This document shows, piece after piece, positions 1 to 14,146 of a stretch of 64,000 nucleotides of DNA. The notes beneath the pieces were generated by a model that searched no databases, had not been told where the DNA came from, and saw only the letters and a program-made list of their open reading frames with translations. This DNA is from Tetrahymena thermophila SB210 (Eukaryota; Ciliophora; Oligohymenophorea; Hymenostomatida; Tetrahymenidae): the NCBI RefSeq assembly GCF_000189635.1, contig NW_002476088.1, positions 62,001-126,000 of the forward strand, in the 5' to 3' direction. The translations under genes and the position numbers were made by a program. Every line of letters begins with the position of its first letter. Within the stretch, counting starts at the first letter, position 1.

Positions 1-1697
1 TTCTTCACCATTACCAATTTACTAGAATCGACTTTTTCATCTTATTATTTCTTTTGATTGCTGGGATTAGATATTTCTTTGCTCTCTTCTTCAATGTCTT
101 CTTCAATATTTATTTATTGTTACTTAATTTACGACTTAGCAATCATTTCATCGCTGATATTAGAACTATGATTTTTTTGGTTTACTTAGCTTTAAATTAA
201 TTCTTTCAGTTACATGTCTCTAGCAATTTCTAATTTTTGAATTAGGGTGGTTGTTAATTCATCATATGAAGTGTTTAACAAGTTGGAATCAGTGATTAAT
301 GCAAGGTTATTAAATTTAGGTATTAATTCTTGGAATATTCTGTCGAAGCGAGATATCTTTTCTTAACGACGGAAGTTTTCCCAGTTAGCTCTTGAGTATT
401 CTGGTAGTAATTCATTGACTCTATTATCTACAAATTACTTGATTTTCTCTTCAACATTTTCATTTATCAAATTTTATTGTAAATTTTAGATCTAAGATTC
501 AAACTACTATGATTATTTCTCCAAAACCTTCAGTAATTATGCTTAGTTTTCTTCTAACTATTTGATTCTTTCAAGGTAAGGCATAAAAGATTAAATTTCA
601 GATTTTTAGTTGTGTTGCTCTTGTTTAAGGGATTCAACTTGAATTTCTGGCTAGCTAGATAAGCTTTTGTTTTGATTAGAGCAAGCTTATTGTTAGAAAT
701 CTTCCATATTAATCAAGTCAGCTTGAATTTAATTATCACATTAATCTATCTTTGCTTGAGTTTTTTTGTCTTATAAATCAACTCTGACAGTTTAAAAGGA
801 GTTATCTATTAATTCCACATTTGCTTGAGACTATGTATCTTTAGACTCTACTTGAATTTATGTTGAATTATCTACACAAACCGCAGAAAGAGTTTAATCT
901 TAGGCATCACTTTAATTAATCTGTGCCTAATAAGATTTATCGCAATGCACAGTATAAATCTACTATTCTTAATCTTTTAAAGTGACTCCAGCTTAATTTT
1001 ATTAATCTTAAGTTTCAATATTCTTTGAATCAAAGTTACATTAAACAGATTAATCGTTTTCTAATCTTGTCTAACTTCTTGAAGAACCCTAGTCAACACC
1101 ATTTTAGGATTTGTCTTAGTTTTTTTGTTCTTCGGCTTCTTCAACTTCATCGTCATCACTGAATTCATCATTAAATGAAGAATTGTTAATTGCTTCATCA
1201 TCTTTCACATCTTAATCATTTTAGATTTATTCTCTTTTTTAAGAGTTTCCACCATCTTACACCATATTCTCTTATGCTTTATCTAATGATTTGCTAATTT
1301 CAATTTTATTATCATTTTAGTTTAAACTTTTTTATTAAGCAACTTTAGCCCTTTCTTCTCCAGAATCCGAATCACAACATGAGCTTTCTTCATCTTCTTC
1401 TTCCTCTTCAGCTTCTTCATCGTCAAAATCTTCATTATCTGTGGCATCTGAATCTGAGTAGGGTTTAATATTAATCACAATATCCTTTTCTTCAGATTAA
1501 AATGATTGCAAGTCTTCATCACAACTTATAGTAATTTCATCATTATCAGAATCCACATAATAAATTCTAATCTTATCTGGAAGAGAATCAAACTTTAGTT
1601 TGATGACTTTTTTCAGATCTTCAAACGTCTTCACGCTTTCTTCCAATTTAATTAGCTTATCTTAAAATTTTATACTGATTTTTTTACTCGAATTCAT
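1..1697 (-). CDS. PB1-domain protein with acidic and Gln-rich repeats (C-terminus off the left edge)
   Basis: Start ATG at 1697; one open frame (TAA/TAG read as Gln, no TGA) continues to the left edge, about 565 residues, so the C-terminus is missing. Residues ~4-80 look like a PB1 domain: a lysine-containing first strand (ISIKFQDK), then an OPCA-like acidic motif (YYVDSDNDEITISCDEDL) and a final strand DIVINI. PB1 domains pair with other PB1 domains in signalling and selective-autophagy scaffolds. An acidic stretch follows (DDEEAEEEEEDEESS), then several degenerate ~23-residue units built on a D..TQ.Q pattern (about 670-1080), then a predicted helical, coiled-coil-like part. No ZZ, UBA, kinase or Phox domain is visible in the part present, so it cannot be assigned to p62/NBR1 or another PB1 class. 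The PB1 call is fairly safe; the role is unknown. Confidence 0.75.
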
Positions 1698-3148
1698 TAA
1701 GCTTTTTTTTTTGATTTCACTTCTTTTCTATATTTAAAAATTCTATTCTGAATATAATTTTTGTAATAATTTAAAAGTGTTTATCCTTAAATTAAAGCCA
1801 GTTTGCACCAAGCAAATAAGAATTTCTTTAACTTTAATAGAAGAATTTTAAAAAGAGAGGCTTTTGATCTATATTATCAATAACTCCTTCAGAATCGTAT
1901 TATTAATTTCTTTCTGATATTCTTAATCAGAATTATCTTGTCTGTCTACATGAACTATTATTCTAATATTTCTTTCTATAAATTTTAAGGGCTTTTCATT
2001 AATAAAGTTCAATCAAATTTAGAAAATAATAATTAACCAAAATTGAAGCAAAATAACATCAAACTTCTTTTTAAATTATCAAAATAATAGAAATAATAAC
2101 TTTAAAAAAATAGCATTAATATATTTCTTTTACGTGATTAATTTAATTATTTGTTAAAATATGTTTTAATTAAATAATAGCTAAGTATTTTTAAGGTTAA
2201 TAATTATTTTTAATTTTTATGTAAAAACTCTTATTGTCTTAACAATTAGAGTAGAATTTGTCTATATCTGCTATGGAAAATTTGTGCAGAAAAAAGATGA
2301 TAATGAATATAATATGAGTTTTTTTATTTTATAAAGCTTCCCATAAATTTTAGATTCTCCAAATTAATATACCTAAATTTCGATAGATTTATTTTATTTT
2401 CAAATTTCATTTAACTTTCATATTTAAAAAAAATAAAATATTAATCTCATCAAATGATTTAAAAAGATGATTTATAAAGAGCTCTGCAATATTTTTTACT
2501 GAATTCAAAAGTATTTTAATCTAAATAGAATATTTAACCAACAGATTAGAATATAATAACTAAAAAGAGTAAATAATAATATAAAATTGATAATGGTTTA
2601 TTTGTTTTTTTAACTTGAATTAGTGAGTGTTGGCTGATCAAATAAACATTTAATTAGTAATAATAATTTTTTAGAAAAGAGTTTAAAATTTAATTCACAA
2701 AAGTAAAAAATTAATGCTATTACAAATACAATTTTGCTGAATAGATTTCAATACCTTTGATTAAATTAACAATTTACTTCCAGAAAATTTCTTTGGATTT
2801 TTCGCTTTTACATAAAGAAATAAAAGAATTTATTGGAATTTATAAAGGAAAATTGCTTTGTCTTTTGGACTAACTTATTTAACTTTAAAATGATTTTATC
2901 AATATATTTAAATTTTACATAATTTAGAAAATAAATGAATGAGTAAATGATAGATTTTAAACATTATTAGTTTTTATTTGAATTAATTATTTTAATTAAA
3001 TCCATATCATCTATTTATGTTCGTAATATTATAAATTTCTTCACATTATAATCAAATTAGCTTGGTTTTTAGCTAAGTATTATTAAGAATATTAATAATT
3101 ACTTGTATCATTCCTATTTAGATAATTTGTAAAAACTTGTAAATCACA
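1698..3148. other. Intergenic, no gene recognised
   Basis: About 1.45 kb of very AT-rich sequence between two divergently transcribed genes, the PB1 gene (minus) and the RING-H2 gene (plus). It must hold both 5' regions. TGA occurs in every frame at short spacing, and no conserved motif or RNA gene was recognised. Confidence 0.6.
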
Positions 3149-6027
3149 ATGCTTAATAATAATTAAACTATTTAAAGAAGGTCTACACCTAGTTAGCAAT
3201 AACAGCAGCAAAGAAGAATTTTGCTAGCTTAAAAGACATCTGACGAGCCTCAAATAACTAACAACAGGTAAGTTTAAATCAATTTCTGATTTCATTTCTG
3301 ATTTCTTTAGAGATAGTTATTTTATGATTTTAAAAATTAATTAATTTTGTGTCTTTAAAAGGAATATTAGAATCACTACTTAAGCACAGTAAAAGTATGT
3401 CCCTTCTGCAAACAGACAAGTTTAAAATGCATCATAAAATTAAAACTCGACTGCAACTAATGTTATAAATAAAAACTACAGCAGAATTACTGAAAAGAAT
3501 AACTAAAATTAAGAAAACTAAGGTTAAGTAGTTTAATCTAATAATAGAGTCATCATCGAAAGATAATAAACACTGATGAAATAAAATAATGATATTACTT
3601 AAAGGACAAGCATTATTTCAAATAATCAAAGTAGTCTTTAGAAAAATACAAAACCTTCAGGGTAGCAATAAAGCAATATTAAAAGTGAGTAAAAACCCTC
3701 ATTTATGATAAGAAAAACAAATAACAATATTATCCAAAATAAAAGCTCTTTGACAAATAATTCTAGTTAGAATTCAAATTAATAAAGTTAACTATAGCAA
3801 CAAAACAAAAATACAGCTTCATCAAATACAGCTACAAATAATTTAGGTGTTTAGAAATCCACATACCCAAATGCTTAAAATAATTTATAATCCCCCACAA
3901 ATCCAATAAGGAAATATAAAGAATCAACAAACTAGAATATGATAGGCTAAAATGAGCGCAATAACCTTAACGATCTAACTGATTCAATACCATCTCTATC
4001 ATAACTTAATGGAAACAGTAACTAAAATAATGTGAGTTCAAGCAACAGCCAAATACCCTCTTCTAGCAATCTAAATAATTTCAGAACTACAGAATAATCA
4101 AATATTGTAAATAGGAGGTTAACATCAACAAATACTGCAACAAATGTATCAGCTAATACATAAAATTAACACTCAAATTAAATATCTTAAAACAACAATA
4201 ATATTTTTACTCAGGCCTCTTAATAATAATCAAATAATGAATAAATTAACACCAACACAAATTCTAATCTCAGAAATCCTCAATAAGAAAATAGAATATT
4301 TGGTTCTTCTAATATACAAAATACTTATTCCTAAAATAATTCTGAAAATAATACACAACAGACACAATAAAATAGTTAAATGTAATCATCATAGTAAAGG
4401 ACACAGCAGCTTTCTAATCCTTTAAGCAATAATTCACTGGCTTCTTAGCTGAATAGCTTAAGAGGTAATAATCCCTAAAGAGATAATAATCAGAATACTG
4501 TGAATACTTAACCACGTTAGGTCAGATAAACTATTAATACAGATAGCAATCCTACTCTAAGCTAAAATAATCAAGTTTCTGGAACTTAGAGACTGAATGG
4601 GCCAGATAGTTAATGGCTTAGAGAAACACAAAATGCATTACAATCTATAAATTCTATTTTAAGCCAAACCAATAATGCTCTAAACAGAGCCGAAAATTTA
4701 TCAGGAAATGTTATAAATACAAATATTTCGTCATCAACAGCTACCCAAGCACGCAATACAAGACTTAATCCATTTTCCCCTTCTAATACTGATACAAACA
4801 ACAGATAAGAATCTGCAGTCGAGGCATATAAATTTTAACATTAATATAAAATATTTTAAAATTTTAGTTTATGTTCAGATATTATTACGGATTTAAATAT
4901 TTATTCCATAATTAAAATAGGAGATGTAAAGGGATCTCGAGTAGCTCAGCTAGCAAAGAAGATAACAAGAATAATAAATTTTAGCTAGATAGGCATTCGA
5001 AGATAGAATGGCTAGGGCCAATCATTAAGTTCGTTAAATTATAAGAGATGATTATAGGAGAAATAATGGAAGAGACATGAGTGATCTTTCAAGCGAAGAT
5101 TCGAACCTTGAAAGTGATGAAGAAGAATAAAAAACAAACGGAAATAACCGTCTATCAAGACTTAATCGTTTGATTAGGAATAGAAACGAGTCTTCAAGTA
5201 GCAGTGATTCTGATAGTGAAGAAGAGAAAAAAGATGAACAAGATAGAAATAGAGATAGAGGAAGAACTTATGCATCAAGCAGTGTGCCTCCTGTAAGAAA
5301 TAACTCAAATTCGAACAATGTTTATTTGCTTAATTTTAGAAATAGAGCTAATAATGAAGCTCCAAATTAAAATAGCAATAGTAATAATAACGGTCCAAGC
5401 TAAACTTTAGCATAGAGACTAGGAATAAATTTTGATATGGTATATAATGGTAGATCAGAAAATCCTAGCCAAAGACCTCCAGGCTCTTTTGTTCAGAGAT
5501 TAATTGAGTAATCAAATTAAAATAATTCAAACAGGCCAAATAACTAAAACTAACCAGCATAAAATGGAGGGACGACTAGAACCTTTAGAGTTACTTTACC
5601 TATAAATCCTAATAATGTAAACTAAAGAAATTTATTAGAGGGATTGAGCAACCTTGTAAATTAAATGAACAGCAGCTTGGGAAGTTTATCTGGTTCAAAT
5701 AACATTTCTAGGCTAGAAGAGTTAGCTTAATGGGTAGCAACTATTCGTCTTCTTTAGTAATTTACTTAGCCTAGAAAATTATCAGAAGAGCAACTAAGAG
5801 AATTTCCAGTTATTATTGTTAAAGAAGTAGAGGATAATGAAATATGCTCTATCTGTTTAGATGAATGGTAAATAAATGATCAAGCTAAGATTTTAGGTTG
5901 CATGCACAAATTCCATCCTAAATGCATCGATGACTGGCTAAAAGAAAAAACAATATGTCCTTACTGCAAGTAGGATTAAATATAATTTTTTTCAGATAAG
6001 ATCCCAGAGAATCTGCTGTAGTAATGA
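3149..6027 (+). CDS. N/Q/S-rich protein with C-terminal RING-H2 finger (probable E3 ubiquitin ligase)
   Basis: Model: exons 3149-3267, 3362-4817, 4921-6027, giving 893 aa and ending in TGA. The first two thirds are low-complexity Asn/Gln/Ser. Then come a charged helical part (~4921-5060), acidic and Ser/Asp-rich patches, and a typical RING-H2 finger at residues ~834-874: CSIC, then CMHKFHPKC, then CPYC, 20 residues from the stop. RING-H2 fingers recruit ubiquitin-loaded E2 enzymes. No transmembrane segment is seen, so it is probably cytosolic or nuclear. The first intron is clear, though an in-frame alternative acceptor exists at 3310. The second is weak: its donor is GTCGAG and two acceptors (4876 or 4920) keep frame. 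The N-rich and RING halves could therefore be two genes, although phases agree with one. Confidence 0.7.
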
Positions 6028-7986
6028 CAATAAATTTGGTAATTAAAAACTAATTTAAATTGTTTATTCTAACTGTAATTTAAAATAAATTTATAATATC
6101 TGAATTAATATTATATTTTAAAATATGTTTATTATATATATATTTATTTGATTGTTAATTTACTTGAATTTCATAAATTTATGTAAAAGCTAAATTAATA
6201 GAGTTTCAGCTAAAATATAGTTCTTTTCTGAATTGTCAAACATTAAAAATAATAACTTATAAAATTAATTATCGCATAATAAAAAACATAAAAGTTAAAT
6301 AAATTAATTTGATTTAACTTTTAAATTGTTCTATAAGATACTCTTTTATGTCTATTTGAAAAAAAGAAAAAAATTTTGAACAGCTTTTTGTTTTCGTGAA
6401 ATTTAAATAAAATAACAAAAATACATTTGTCTATTTTTATTATTTATTTGAATATGTCAAACAAAACACTGTAAGTAAACAAAAGAATGTTTTTCAACAG
6501 AAATAATATTTATTATATATATATATAATTTGCTCATTAAACTCCACTAATTAGTGAATTAAGTTTAATATAGTTAACATTAGTTTAATTATTTATTTAT
6601 TTATTTATATGTTTTGAAACTTTTGATTTGTTTAAAAGTTTGTTCATTTTCATTCATTATTAGTTAAGATTATTAGAAATTTGATCACTTAATTCAGAAA
6701 ATTTACTAGAGATAAAAATTAAATTAAGTTATGTTAGTCAAAATACATTTTTAAAGAAAAAAATATGGAATCTGTTTATTTATCTTATTTTAATGTGAAA
6801 GTTATTCTATGCCTTTTTTTGCTTATAAGATAAACTAGTCAATTACAACTCAAATATCTATGAAAAGATATTTCAGCTGAAATTACGCATTTTAGTTTTA
6901 CAAAAAAATTACATTTTTAGTAGTATTAATTTTGTATTTTGAAAAGTAAATTAGATGAAAAAATTACTGTTTTTTTGATTATTATTTATGTTTGTAACAA
7001 TAAATATTTTAGAAATCAGTAAGATTTTCTTTTTCAAATTTATTTTTTATAAAAATAAGTAATTAAATTGAAAGACGCAAAGGTATTTAAAATATTATTT
7101 CATTCATAAAAATTTTGAATAATTTCTTAAAGTTACATTCAACAACATATATCTTCTATAAATAAAAATTTACTAAAAATAAATTTAATTCTTTTTTATT
7201 TAAATAAGTTCTATGCTTCCTTTTTTACTTGGGATATCTCTAAATTTAGTAAAAACTAGCTGAAGAAATTCAATTTTGGTAATAGCAATTAAAATAAGAA
7301 TAGATTCACAAAATTTTTGCAATTTCAAAATAAATAACTCTTTTTAGACAATAAATTTGATTCAAATATAAATAGTGTTTGTATGTTATCACCTTTCAAA
7401 GAAAAATAACAAAAAAATAAATTTTTAAGCAAATTACAAATTAGCATCAAAAAATCAATAATTTACTAGTTTTTATAATTTAATTTTACCTCGAACAAGC
7501 TTGAAATGTGTAAAGCTCTAAATTATTTAACTAATTAAATTTACTGAGTTAGTTAGAATGACTTAATAAGATTTAGTTTTTTGTTAAGCAAAATGACTTT
7601 AGAGGTTTAAAATAATAAATAATTTGATGTACAAAATATAATTTTAAAACCTTAAATTATGAGAATTTTATATTAATAATTTAGCAGATTTATTTATACC
7701 TTATGCTTATTCGAGAATGAGAGAATGTTAAGGCAATCTTTATTTACCAGAATATTTTAAAGACATGGTTATAATTAACGCTTGCATTTTGCTTCTTTTA
7801 ATATTTCAATTTATAGATCATTAAAAAATAGAAATTATTTGAGTAAAAATTGTAAAAATCCATTATTTAATAAATTGAAGGTAATTAATTAGAAACTATT
7901 AAATAAAAAAATTAATTAGAAATCTTTTCGATCGATTAATTAATTTCTGTAAAAAAAGTAAAAAATATATTTAAGATAACATTTCT
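6028..7986. other. Intergenic, no gene recognised
   Basis: About 2 kb between the RING-H2 gene and the next plus-strand gene. Very AT-rich, with an (AT)n run near 6511-6529 and short TTTA/ATTT runs near 6590-6610. Short open frames exist but none has coding character. It should hold the terminator of the upstream gene and the promoter of the downstream one. Confidence 0.6.
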
Positions 7987-10900
7987 ATGATTTTAATGAA
8001 GTCTTTTTTTCATCAGATATTTATTATTCTTGCTATAAACCATCAGATTTTAAGTGCTTAGTTTCTTTCTAACAGATCACTTCAAAGTATGTATTTAAAT
8101 AAAATATTTTTTTAACACATTTTGTCAGCGTTATTTTAATTTAAAAAATATTATTAGCTAATTTGAACTGACTGTATGAATTTTACTTATTTTTGTATAA
8201 CCCATCTAATAATATAATTAGCAAAGGAGATACATACATATATACATACATTCAATGATTTGATAAATATATTTTTTTAAAATAATAATAGATCAATAAG
8301 AAGTTATATTGTCTGAGTCAAATTATGGTGACTGCTACGACTTTACAACAGATAATCTTTATGAAAATAAATGGACTCTTTTTTAAATACCTAGCAAATC
8401 TATTATATTTTATCCAGATTGTGTTGGTAAATGCGGACAATTTGGAAGCATTTTGGGTCCTTTTTCAAGCTCAAATGGATTATAAAGGCTAATATAAATT
8501 TCGAAACCACATACTAAAGTTACAATAGAGGCTGCATTTGTTTAAATTGATGGATGGAGTGTTGGATAATAATTTGTAATGATAATAGATGGATAAATTG
8601 TTTACACTTGGGAGTATTATGGCGCAGATATTTTAGATGTTAATTAATGTGATGTAGTCTTGAATGGAATTTAGGACCATATGCAAGCTTTAAAAGTAAC
8701 TGTACCTCACAGTTCAAATACAATTAATATCAGTGTATACACAATTGATAGTAATAGCGAGCTAGTTAATATGTGGGGTTTAAAAAATTTTACTGTATTG
8801 ACTGACATTTGTGAACCTGGAGTAAACTCTTGTTAAGATATAAGTCCTTTAAAATATATTTTAAATACATAAAGCTTTAATTAGCCAATGATCAAACCTA
8901 TTATTTAAATACAATTCAATCGACCCCTTACATCTGGAATTCTTAATTCGGATATAAGTATATAAATAGACTAAGTTGATAGCCAATTATATAACTATAC
9001 TGTGAGTTAAATTGATAACTAATATTAGACATTCTATATAAATTTTGATTAAATGAATTTTTCAACTTATTATGGATAATTGATGACTATAACTATATTA
9101 AAGTAAGTCAAAGATTAGAATGGCATGGCTTTATAATAACAATCTGTACAATCAATAATGCCAAGCTATTACAATTACCCAATATCAGATATAAATATGA
9201 TTTCAACAGTGAAAAAAATTACACAAGGATTCGCCACTACTATAGTAGTTTCAACGGCAATTTTGACATTCGGATTTGATAAATTCAACTGGTTGTTCTA
9301 TTCTACAGATATTGGATAGATTTTATATTTATCTACTTTTATAAATGTAAAATTCCCTCAAAATGTGGAACAAGTTCTTTTTGATGGTTGTTCAATTTTT
9401 CATCTTCAAGGTTTGACTGAAATATTTAAATAAATTATTTCAAATTCTACTATTCAATAGCAGTAACCTTACTTCTAACGATTCTAAGATTTAGGTAATA
9501 ATAATTATTTTCAAATTCTAAAAAAAGTACTTGAAATTAAGAAAAAAAGATCAGCTTTATTAATTAAGCTCTAGTAATTACTATTAATATCATTGAAAAA
9601 TGTTTTTTGTAAAGTTACATTAGTAAATAAAATTAAATTTTTGAGAAAGGAGAAGATTGTGATATTCATAATTTTATAAGTTAAAGAATATATTATTTTG
9701 ATCAAACTAGAGAAGTAATAGAAAAATTATAACTATGAAATTAAGAATCTACCCAAAAAAATATATATAAAATAGGTGAGAGATACGCATTCTTAAATTA
9801 CTTTAATAAAAATAAGAAGAAAATATAAAAATACTACCTACCTATATTCTTTATTATCTTTTCCAAATACTTTATTAAAATTAACTTTTTAATTAAGGGA
9901 ACAGTTAAAAAATATCAATAACATAAACTTTATTTGTTTCTTTATGAAGAAAATAACATTTAATTTAAAGCGTGATTTAGAATTTCCAGCAAATTTGTTT
10001 TTAATTTTACTGAAAAACTTTGAATTAAGAAAAGAAATAAATTTATGAATTTTAATTGAATCCAGATTTATCAATTTATAATCTTAATACAAATTTAATT
10101 TAAATAGGTATCAAATCATTGTTTCTTTTAAATGCAGGAAATCTAGTTGTCTTTATCATAGTCTTTCTCATAATTTTTTCAATTATTTAGCTATTGTCTT
10201 CATTCAATTTGATTAAAAATCAAAGATTCAAAAGCTCACTCTAGTTTTATCTTGAAAAGAAAGTAAAATGGAGATTATTTTTCTCTTTGGCTTACTTTTT
10301 ATATGCTTAGATTCTCTTTGCTGCACTAATATAAATATTTACTTGGAGTGCAAATTCTTTTTCTGAAATAATTTCCTATATTCTCTCTTTCATCAGCATA
10401 CTATTTGGAATGCTAATGCCTCTCGGAATGTACAGACTTATTTCTAAAAACATGGCAAAAGTTCTTGACAATTCTCTAGATAAAACGTTTACACAAAAAA
10501 ATGGGATTGCGTGGCAGGATTTAAAAAAACCTGAAAAAAATGGTTCTAAGAAGACAATTTTTTTCCACTTCTTTTTACTCCTTAGAAGAAGCTTCTATGC
10601 TTGCATTGTGGTAATTAGCTTACATTATATAAATTTAGATTTTATATCATTACCTTTAATAAGAAAAAACAATTAGAAATCATAGAAATCAAATTTAAGA
10701 TCTATTCAATCAATTAATTTTTTAATTAGAATCATTTATAAAATTTATAAATGGTTAAATAATAAACTCTGCTTTTCTTTTATCTTTTTGAGAAATTCTT
10801 TATTTTTTATAAAAAAACAAAGTCAACTATAATAAATAATATTACATATTGATTAAATATCATTTATTACAATCTATTCTTTGCTTATTGCAAGTTAATT

Positions 10901-13546
10901 TTTTCCCTTTTAATATTGTAAGGTATTCTTTCAGTTTAATGCGAACCTTCAAATTGCTTTACTTAATATCTGTAATGTATCTATTATTTTCGTTGTCATT
11001 TTCTAAATGCCTTTCACAAAAAGAAGAAGTAATTATAAAATAATAATCACTGAATTCGTCCTCGTATGTGAATATATGGTCATCTAAAGCTACTAAAATG
11101 AGTAAGAAAATGAATAATCAAGGATTAGCAGAGGATGGATAGTCGCATTCGCTACAGTGTTTATTGTATTTTTACAAATATTTTTTCTTTTAATTGATGT
11201 GTTTGAACCTGTTGTAAGTTATCTGAAAGTATTCTATATTAAATTGCAAGAAGCTAAATTATAAGAAGCACCAGTAGATGTTGACTTAGAAAAATAAAAG
11301 TTAAAGGTTGCTGAAGAAGATGAGGAATAAGTGAAAATTAAATAATCTAATCTGCTGAATGATTCAAATCATGAAAAACATTGTAATCACTCAAAACTTT
11401 ATTATAATTTTGCAACTAAGATTTAAATAAAATTAAAAAAATTATTAATATTGGCTGAATTAAAATTAATGGAGAAAATTAAGCTTAATTAAAAGAAACT
11501 AAGCTAAAATAGACCATAAATACTATATTATTATTTTAAAGAAAACCTTACTTTGAATATTTAATTAAAACCTCTTTTCATAGCAAAAGATATTTACTAG
11601 AAGAAAAATACTATGAAACAAGCAATAAGATATAACGCCATAAATAATAATGAAAACATTACAAAATCAAGTGTAATTGAAATAAATAAACTGTATCATT
11701 ACAGTTAAATTTTAGTTCTATTAAATTTTAATTTCTTTATGACTTAAATTTTGCTTATATTGAAAAAAGAATTTGAATGGAACACATTGATAAATAGAAT
11801 AAATAAATAAATATCCCTTATTATTAACCATATAATTTATTTACATTCATTACTCAAAAATAAAAAAACTTTGATAATAATATTTACCATACAAATATCT
11901 TAAATCTCTAATTATTTTTTTATATTTAAATAGAAAATTAAAAGGTGAAAGTTCCCATCAATTAAAGCGAGATAGCTTAAAATAATGTATCAACACCATA
12001 GATTTTAAATAGAAGTTCTTTTAAGAGGACAAGCGAATTCAGCAACAGTAAGCTATAGTAAAGTAAATTATTTATAGGCACTGTAGCAAAAAGCGAATCT
12101 CAGCTTAAAATACCTGCTTTAAAATAAACAGATGGAGTGATACCCTAAGTTTCCTTAAATTTGTTAAGCAGTCCTCCATCTTTAGCAAATTAAAGTGAGT
12201 TGCTTGTCTCGAGCTAAAAATACTTCGGAAGTAATAGAAGTATTAAATTAAAAAACGCGTAACTACCTGCTAGTAGCACTTTACCTTCAAATATTAATAG
12301 CAATCCTCACAATAATCATCAGGTGCTTAATACAAGCAATAATAACGTATCTATTAACTAATTTGATTAAAATTTGGAAATTGTTCTGAAAAATGACAAT
12401 ATAGAAAATATTAAAAGAACTGATACTTAATAAGAATAAAATAACAACCAAATCAAAAATACTCCTAAAAAGATTTTGAAACACTAATAAAGTAATAATA
12501 GTGTCAACTCTACAAGCTTTTAATAGTTAGATGGGAGCTATTACATGCCATAAATTTAAAACTATGATTAAATATCAACAAAAATATCAAATAGATAGAC
12601 TATCGCTGAGACTTTTAATAATAGCAATTTATTTATTTAGTAAAAGCTAAGCTATGAAGATGATAATTCACTTAATAAATCAAATTCTCCACACAAAAGC
12701 TCATTAAGCTTCTAAGGTTTTAAAATAAAGAGTGACTCTGAAATCCCTTAGGTAAACAGAAGAGTATCTAGGAATCTGAGTCTAAAGGTGTAATAACAAT
12801 TTATTTCTCCAGATACATACAAGAGAAATGCAACAGAAGAAACGGAAGAAGAGTAAGACGATTAATCTACCTTAAAGCCTCATTTTTTCTCCAAAATGGT
12901 TAGAAGCAATTAAACTATATAGGAATAACCAGGAGAAGAAAACGGATCTATAATGGGTTAAAGCTAAGTACAGATTAGATCAATTAATGAAAGCCCTATA
13001 GACATCGCTTCTCTTTAACAAAAAAAAATATTTCCACTCCTTAGAAATTTCCCTAGACATTAAAGTAGAATAATCCAAAGAGAGTTTACGAACATAGAAG
13101 AAGAGAATGAAGAATCAAATTAAAATTCTAATTCTATTATAATTCATGACGGGATCTCTTCAAGGGACATTTAATATACAGGGGAGTTGACAAATAAAAG
13201 TAAAATAGCATAAGAAGTCATAAAAAAATTCGGATTTCCTTCTTCAGACGAAAATTCACAAGTCAACAACGAAAACGAAAGCCCTAGATAAGCCTTTACA
13301 AGATTAAATGATAGAAAAAAGAGTCAGTTTGCTAAATATAATAGTGAGAATAGCATTTAAGATGATGCCACATAAGTTGGAATAACTCCATAATAATAAT
13401 CTTAAACCGAAATAGGTGAACAAAAGACGAATTAAATAGAGTAATAAGAAGTCAAGGAAGAAAGATAAGACCATTTAAGTGGAATTTAATAAGATGTGAG
13501 CATTTAAAGTGCATAAGACAATCCTACAAAACTTTAAGCAAACTGA
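7987..13546 (+). CDS. Large multi-pass surface membrane protein with signal peptide and Q/N/S-rich tail
   Basis: Model of 4 exons: 7987-8086, 8292-9971, 10108-11670, 11934-13546; 1651 aa. Exon 1 encodes a signal peptide (hydrophobic FFHQIFIILAI.. ending near ILSA-Q). Exon 2 encodes a beta-rich ectodomain with sparse cysteines (GDCYDF, DCVGKCGQFG, CEPGVNSC). Exon 3 has several membrane segments, for example NLVVFIIVFLIIFSIIQLL, a second around LFFSLAYFLYAQILFAALI, and ISYILSFISILFGMLM. The last ~535 residues form a Gln/Asn/Ser-rich, probably cytosolic, tail. The first intron is phase-perfect. The 9972-10107 intron uses a GTGATT donor and is less sure, and the third could start at 11671 or 11704 with the same frame. 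Ciliates have many such large surface proteins of unknown role; I do not recognise a specific family. Confidence 0.65.
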
Positions 13547-14146
13547 TTATAAAAGAGAAACTATCTACCTACGTACTTACCTTTGTACAGGTTTAAAAGA
13601 AACATATTACACAAAAAAAGAAACAAAATAATATAAGGGAACTCTAAAAAAAATTATGTTAAAAATACTCTCTAAATTGAAATATAATGTCATAACAAAA
13701 ATAGTAAATTAACATTTAATAAAAAATAAATAATAAATCATTTACTCTACTCTAAGCACCAGAAGTACTTTGAAATTTTCCTGATAAAACTTAATTAATT
13801 CCAAAACATCAACCAATTAATAAATTATTAAATCTAACACTAATAAAAATATCTGTATGTAAATATTTATCAAAATCAATCTATTATTTAGTTATTTTTT
13901 CTTTTTAAGAAATTTATAATTTCATTTTTTTCAAAAATCTTTCAAGAGTAATTTTACTTATTAATAAATTTATTCAATAATGTTGTTATTTCATTTTATT
14001 TACAAAAAAAATGATCTTATCAATTAATCAAAGAATCAAGTTAGTGATAATATATATCATTATTTAATTTTCTTTTGTTATTATAAAAATAATCCTCATT
14101 TCTTCAAATAAAAAATTTAAAACTAATATAAAAATTTTTATACCTT
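13547..14146. other. Intergenic, convergent 3' regions
   Basis: About 600 bp between the stop of the surface-protein gene (plus) and the tandem duplication at the 3' end of the next, minus-strand gene. Only AT-rich sequence is seen; both transcripts should terminate here. Confidence 0.6.
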
